Source: Actinomycetes bacterium (GTDB taxonomy: Bacteria; Actinomycetota; Acidimicrobiia; Acidimicrobiales; UBA8190). From it: a DNA stretch of 13,911 bases. The position numbers were made by a program, and so were the translations under genes. The notes below the pieces were generated by a model, which worked only from the letters and a program-made list of their open reading frames with translations, ran no database searches and was not told where the DNA came from. Of this stretch, positions 11,914 to 13,911 are shown piece by piece; position 1 is the first letter of the stretch, and each line of letters starts with the position of its first letter. Where the stretch lies: NCBI GenBank assembly GCA_021798135.1, contig JAJZYI010000051.1:1-13911 (forward strand), written 5' to 3'.

Positions 11914-12930
11914 ATGAAGCTGCTGGTGACGGGCGGAGCCGGGTTCATCGGCTCGAACTTCGTGCGCTACTGGGTGGAGCGCCACCCCGGGGACACCGTG
12001 GTGGCGTACGACGCGCTGACCTACGCCGGCAACCCGGCGAACCTGGCCGACCTGGGGGACCGCGCCGCCCTGGTGCAGGGCGACGTCTGCGACCCCGAGG
12101 CGGCGCGCCGTGCCGTGGAGGACCACGGCGTCGACACCATCGTCCACTTCGCCGCCGAGTCCCACAACAGCCTGGCCGTGCTCGACCCGGCCCGCTTCTT
12201 CCGCACCAACGTGCTGGGCACCCAGACCATGCTGGACGTGGCCCGCCAGCTGGAGCTCCCCCGGTTCCACCACATCTCCACCTGCGAGGTCTACGGCGAC
12301 CTGCCGCTCGACACCGACGAGGCCTTCACCGAGCAGCACCCCTACCGGCCCCGCACGCCCTACAACGCCTCCAAGGCGGGCGCCGACCACGCCGTGCGGG
12401 CCTACGTGGAGACCTACGGGCTGCCGGCCACCATCACCAACTGCGCCAACAACTACGGGCCCTACCAGTTCCCGGAGAAGGTCATCCCGCTCTTCACGGC
12501 GAACGCGCTCGACGACCGCCCCCTGCCGCTGTACGCGTCGACCCAGAACCGCCGCGAGTGGCTGCACGTCGTCGACCACTGCCGGGCCATCGAGGCGGTG
12601 CTCGAGCGCGGCAGGATCGGCGAGACGTACCACGTCGGCAGCGGCTTCGAGGCGAGCATCCAGGAGATCGCCGACGCCGTGCTCGACGCCCTGGGCAAGC
12701 CCCGGTCGCTGCAGACGATCGTGCCCGACCGCCCCGGCCACGACCGGCGCTACCTGCTCGACTGCACGAAGATCCGCGACGAGCTGGGCTGGGAGCCGAC
12801 GGTCGGGTTCGCCGAGGGGCTCGCCGAGACCGTCGCCTGGTACGCGGCCAACCGGGACTGGTGGGAGCCGCTGCGCGACCGGGCACCGGTGGTGGAGACG
12901 GCCTGGTCGGTGGCACCGGCACGGGGCTGA
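11914..12930 (+). CDS. rmlB: dTDP-glucose 4,6-dehydratase (RmlB-like), variant active site
   Basis: 338 residues, a normal length for the extended SDR family. The NAD loop is GGAGFIGS (7-14). The catalytic Tyr150 and Lys154 are in TPYNASKAG. Strong family signatures are NCANNYGPYQFPEKVIPLF, QNRREWLHV and DRPGHDRRYLLD. By family knowledge it converts dTDP-glucose to dTDP-4-keto-6-deoxyglucose, the second step of dTDP-rhamnose synthesis. Odd points: the usual STDEVYG is STCEVYG here, so the catalytic Asp is Cys124 (TGC at 12283-12285), while Glu125 is kept. The usual ESHVDRS is ESHNSLA (82-88). These may mark a subfamily or a related sugar-nucleotide dehydratase. It is followed seven bases later by rmlD, which supports the rhamnose assignment. 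Confidence 0.87.
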   Translation: MKLLVTGGAGFIGSNFVRYWVERHPGDTVVAYDALTYAGNPANLADLGDRAALVQGDVCDPEAARRAVEDHGVDTIVHFAAESHNSLAVLDPARFFRTNVLGTQTMLDVARQLELPRFHHISTCEVYGDLPLDTDEAFTEQHPYRPRTPYNASKAGADHAVRAYVETYGLPATITNCANNYGPYQFPEKVIPLFTANALDDRPLPLYASTQNRREWLHVVDHCRAIEAVLERGRIGETYHVGSGFEASIQEIADAVLDALGKPRSLQTIVPDRPGHDRRYLLDCTKIRDELGWEPTVGFAEGLAETVAWYAANRDWWEPLRDRAPVVETAWSVAPARG

Positions 12931-12937
12931 CGGCGCC

Positions 12938-13911
12938 GTGCGGGTCGTCGTCACCGGCGCGGCCGGCCAGCTCGGGCGCGACCTGGTCGACGTGCTGTCG
13001 GGCCGGGTCCCCGCCGGCGGGGCGGACGGCACGGGGGGCGGGGTCCTGGCCGGCGTGGCGTGGCCCGGCGGCCGCCGCCCGGGCTCCGGCCTGGAGGTGC
13101 TCGGCACCGACCTGCCCGAGCTCGACCTGACCGACCGAGCCGCGGTGCACGCGTACGTCCGCGCTGCCCGTCCGGACGCCGTCGTGCACGGCGCGGCGTG
13201 GACGGCCGTCGACGCCTGCGAGTCGGACCCGGACCGCGCCTTCGCCGCCAACGCCCTGGCCACCAGGCACGTGGTGGAGGCGGCCTCCGCCGTCGGCGCC
13301 CACGTCCTGTACGTCTCCACCGACTACGTGTTCGACGGCACGGCCGAGCGCCCGTACGTCGAGTGGGACCGGCCCCGGCCCGTGTCGGTGTACGGCCGAT
13401 CCAAGCTCGGGGGCGAGCTCGAGGTCGGCCCGGCCGGCACGGTCGTCCGCACCTCGTGGGTCTGCGGCTACCACGGCGCCAACATGGTGAAGACCGTGCT
13501 GCGACTGGCCGCCGCGCCGGGGCCGCTGCGCTTCGTGGACGACCAGCACGGCTCGCCGACTTTCACGGCGGACCTGGCCGCGGCGATCGCCCGCCTGGTC
13601 GCCGAGCGGCGGCCCGGCACGTTCCACGTCACCAACGGCGGCGCCACCACGTGGTTCGCCTTCGCGCAGGCGGTGCTGGCGGCTGCGGGCCACGACCCGG
13701 CGCGCGTGGAGCCGATCGCCACCGCTGCGCTCGACCCGCCGCGGCCGGCGCCCCGGCCGGCCAACTCGGTCCTCGACAACGCCGCCTGGCGCCTGTCGGG
13801 CCTGCCGCCCATGCCGGCATGGACCGACGCGCTCGCCCGGCTGGTCGCCGCCCTGGGCGCCCCGGGCGCGGACCCTGCAGGCTCGGGCGCGCCGGCTGGG
13901 CCCGGGGCGAG
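12938..13911 (+). CDS. rmlD: dTDP-4-dehydrorhamnose reductase, right end open
   Basis: The frame runs from a GTG at 12938 and is still open after 324 codons at the window edge. It reduces dTDP-4-keto-rhamnose to dTDP-L-rhamnose, the last step of the pathway. The NAD(P) loop is VVVTGAAGQLGRDL (3-16), followed by VVHGAAWTAVDACESDP (82-98), STDYVFDG (127-134), YGRSK (152-156, the catalytic Tyr/Lys pair) and DDQHGSPTFTADLA. The GTG is chosen because the Rossmann strand begins right after it. A Gly/Pro-rich insert of about 30 residues (22-51) separates the first helix from LEVLGTDLPELDLTD. The tail near the edge is Gly/Ala/Pro-rich and already past the usual family end (about 290-300 residues). 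It lies seven bases downstream of rmlB and is probably co-transcribed. Confidence 0.9.
   Translation, partial: MRVVVTGAAGQLGRDLVDVLSGRVPAGGADGTGGGVLAGVAWPGGRRPGSGLEVLGTDLPELDLTDRAAVHAYVRAARPDAVVHGAAWTAVDACESDPDRAFAANALATRHVVEAASAVGAHVLYVSTDYVFDGTAERPYVEWDRPRPVSVYGRSKLGGELEVGPAGTVVRTSWVCGYHGANMVKTVLRLAAAPGPLRFVDDQHGSPTFTADLAAAIARLVAERRPGTFHVTNGGATTWFAFAQAVLAAAGHDPARVEPIATAALDPPRPAPRPANSVLDNAAWRLSGLPPMPAWTDALARLVAALGAPGADPAGSGAPAGPGA

Noticed and set aside
1..13911. Mobile element, prophage or defence system
   Set aside because: No transposase, integrase, terminal inverted repeats, tRNA attachment site, toxin-antitoxin pair or nuclease gene is visible. Base composition and codon style look uniform across the window.

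Overview
This is a very GC-rich chromosomal window in which the coding frames have almost only G or C at the third codon position. Together with an AccA3-type biotin carboxylase subunit, a BirA lacking the HTH domain, and several promoters whose -10 box ends 6-8 bases before an ATG, this points to an actinobacterium (Actinomycetota). The Acidimicrobiia or a close relative is my best guess, made from sequence style only. I see no tRNA, rRNA, transposase, integrase, phage gene or CRISPR array. The region reads as ordinary chromosomal housekeeping and accessory metabolism rather than an island.

Layout. 1-2226 (minus strand): a nitroreductase (1600-2226), a conserved protein of unknown function (561-1430), and an ACT-domain protein cut by the left edge (1-504). 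2227-2653 is a divergent intergenic region with three 27-bp tandem repeats. 2654-3826 (plus): an E1-like MoeB/ThiF adenylyltransferase with a rhodanese domain at its N-terminus, followed by a strong hairpin. 4130-5653 (plus): a predicted lipoprotein made of PQQ-like beta-propeller blades, also followed by a strong hairpin. 5834-7456 (plus): the catalytic subunit of a B12-dependent acyl-CoA mutase, probably methylmalonyl-CoA mutase. 7505-8866 (minus): an M20-family amidohydrolase, convergent with the mutase. 9028-10815 (minus): a biotin carboxylase/biotin carrier alpha subunit. 10974-11876 (plus): biotin-protein ligase, divergent from its presumed substrate. 11914-12930 and 12938 to the right edge (plus): dTDP-glucose 4,6-dehydratase and dTDP-4-dehydrorhamnose reductase, 7 bases apart.

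How the genes fit together. The carboxylase alpha subunit, its biotin ligase and the mutase could all serve propionyl-CoA to succinyl-CoA conversion. The carboxyltransferase beta subunit, the epimerase, the B12-binding mutase subunit and its G-protein chaperone are not in the window. The rmlB-rmlD pair belongs to dTDP-rhamnose (cell-surface sugar) synthesis; rmlA and rmlC are not here.

I did not find a clearly new multi-gene system. The points most worth a second look are: an RmlB with Cys where the catalytic Asp normally sits; the reversed domain order of the rhodanese/MoeB fusion; a split between leaderless and Shine-Dalgarno gene starts; a dyad overlapping the mutase promoter; inverted repeats between the carboxylase and birA; and short tandem repeats (12, 16, 24, 27, 27 and 28 bp periods) concentrated at gene boundaries and protein N-termini.
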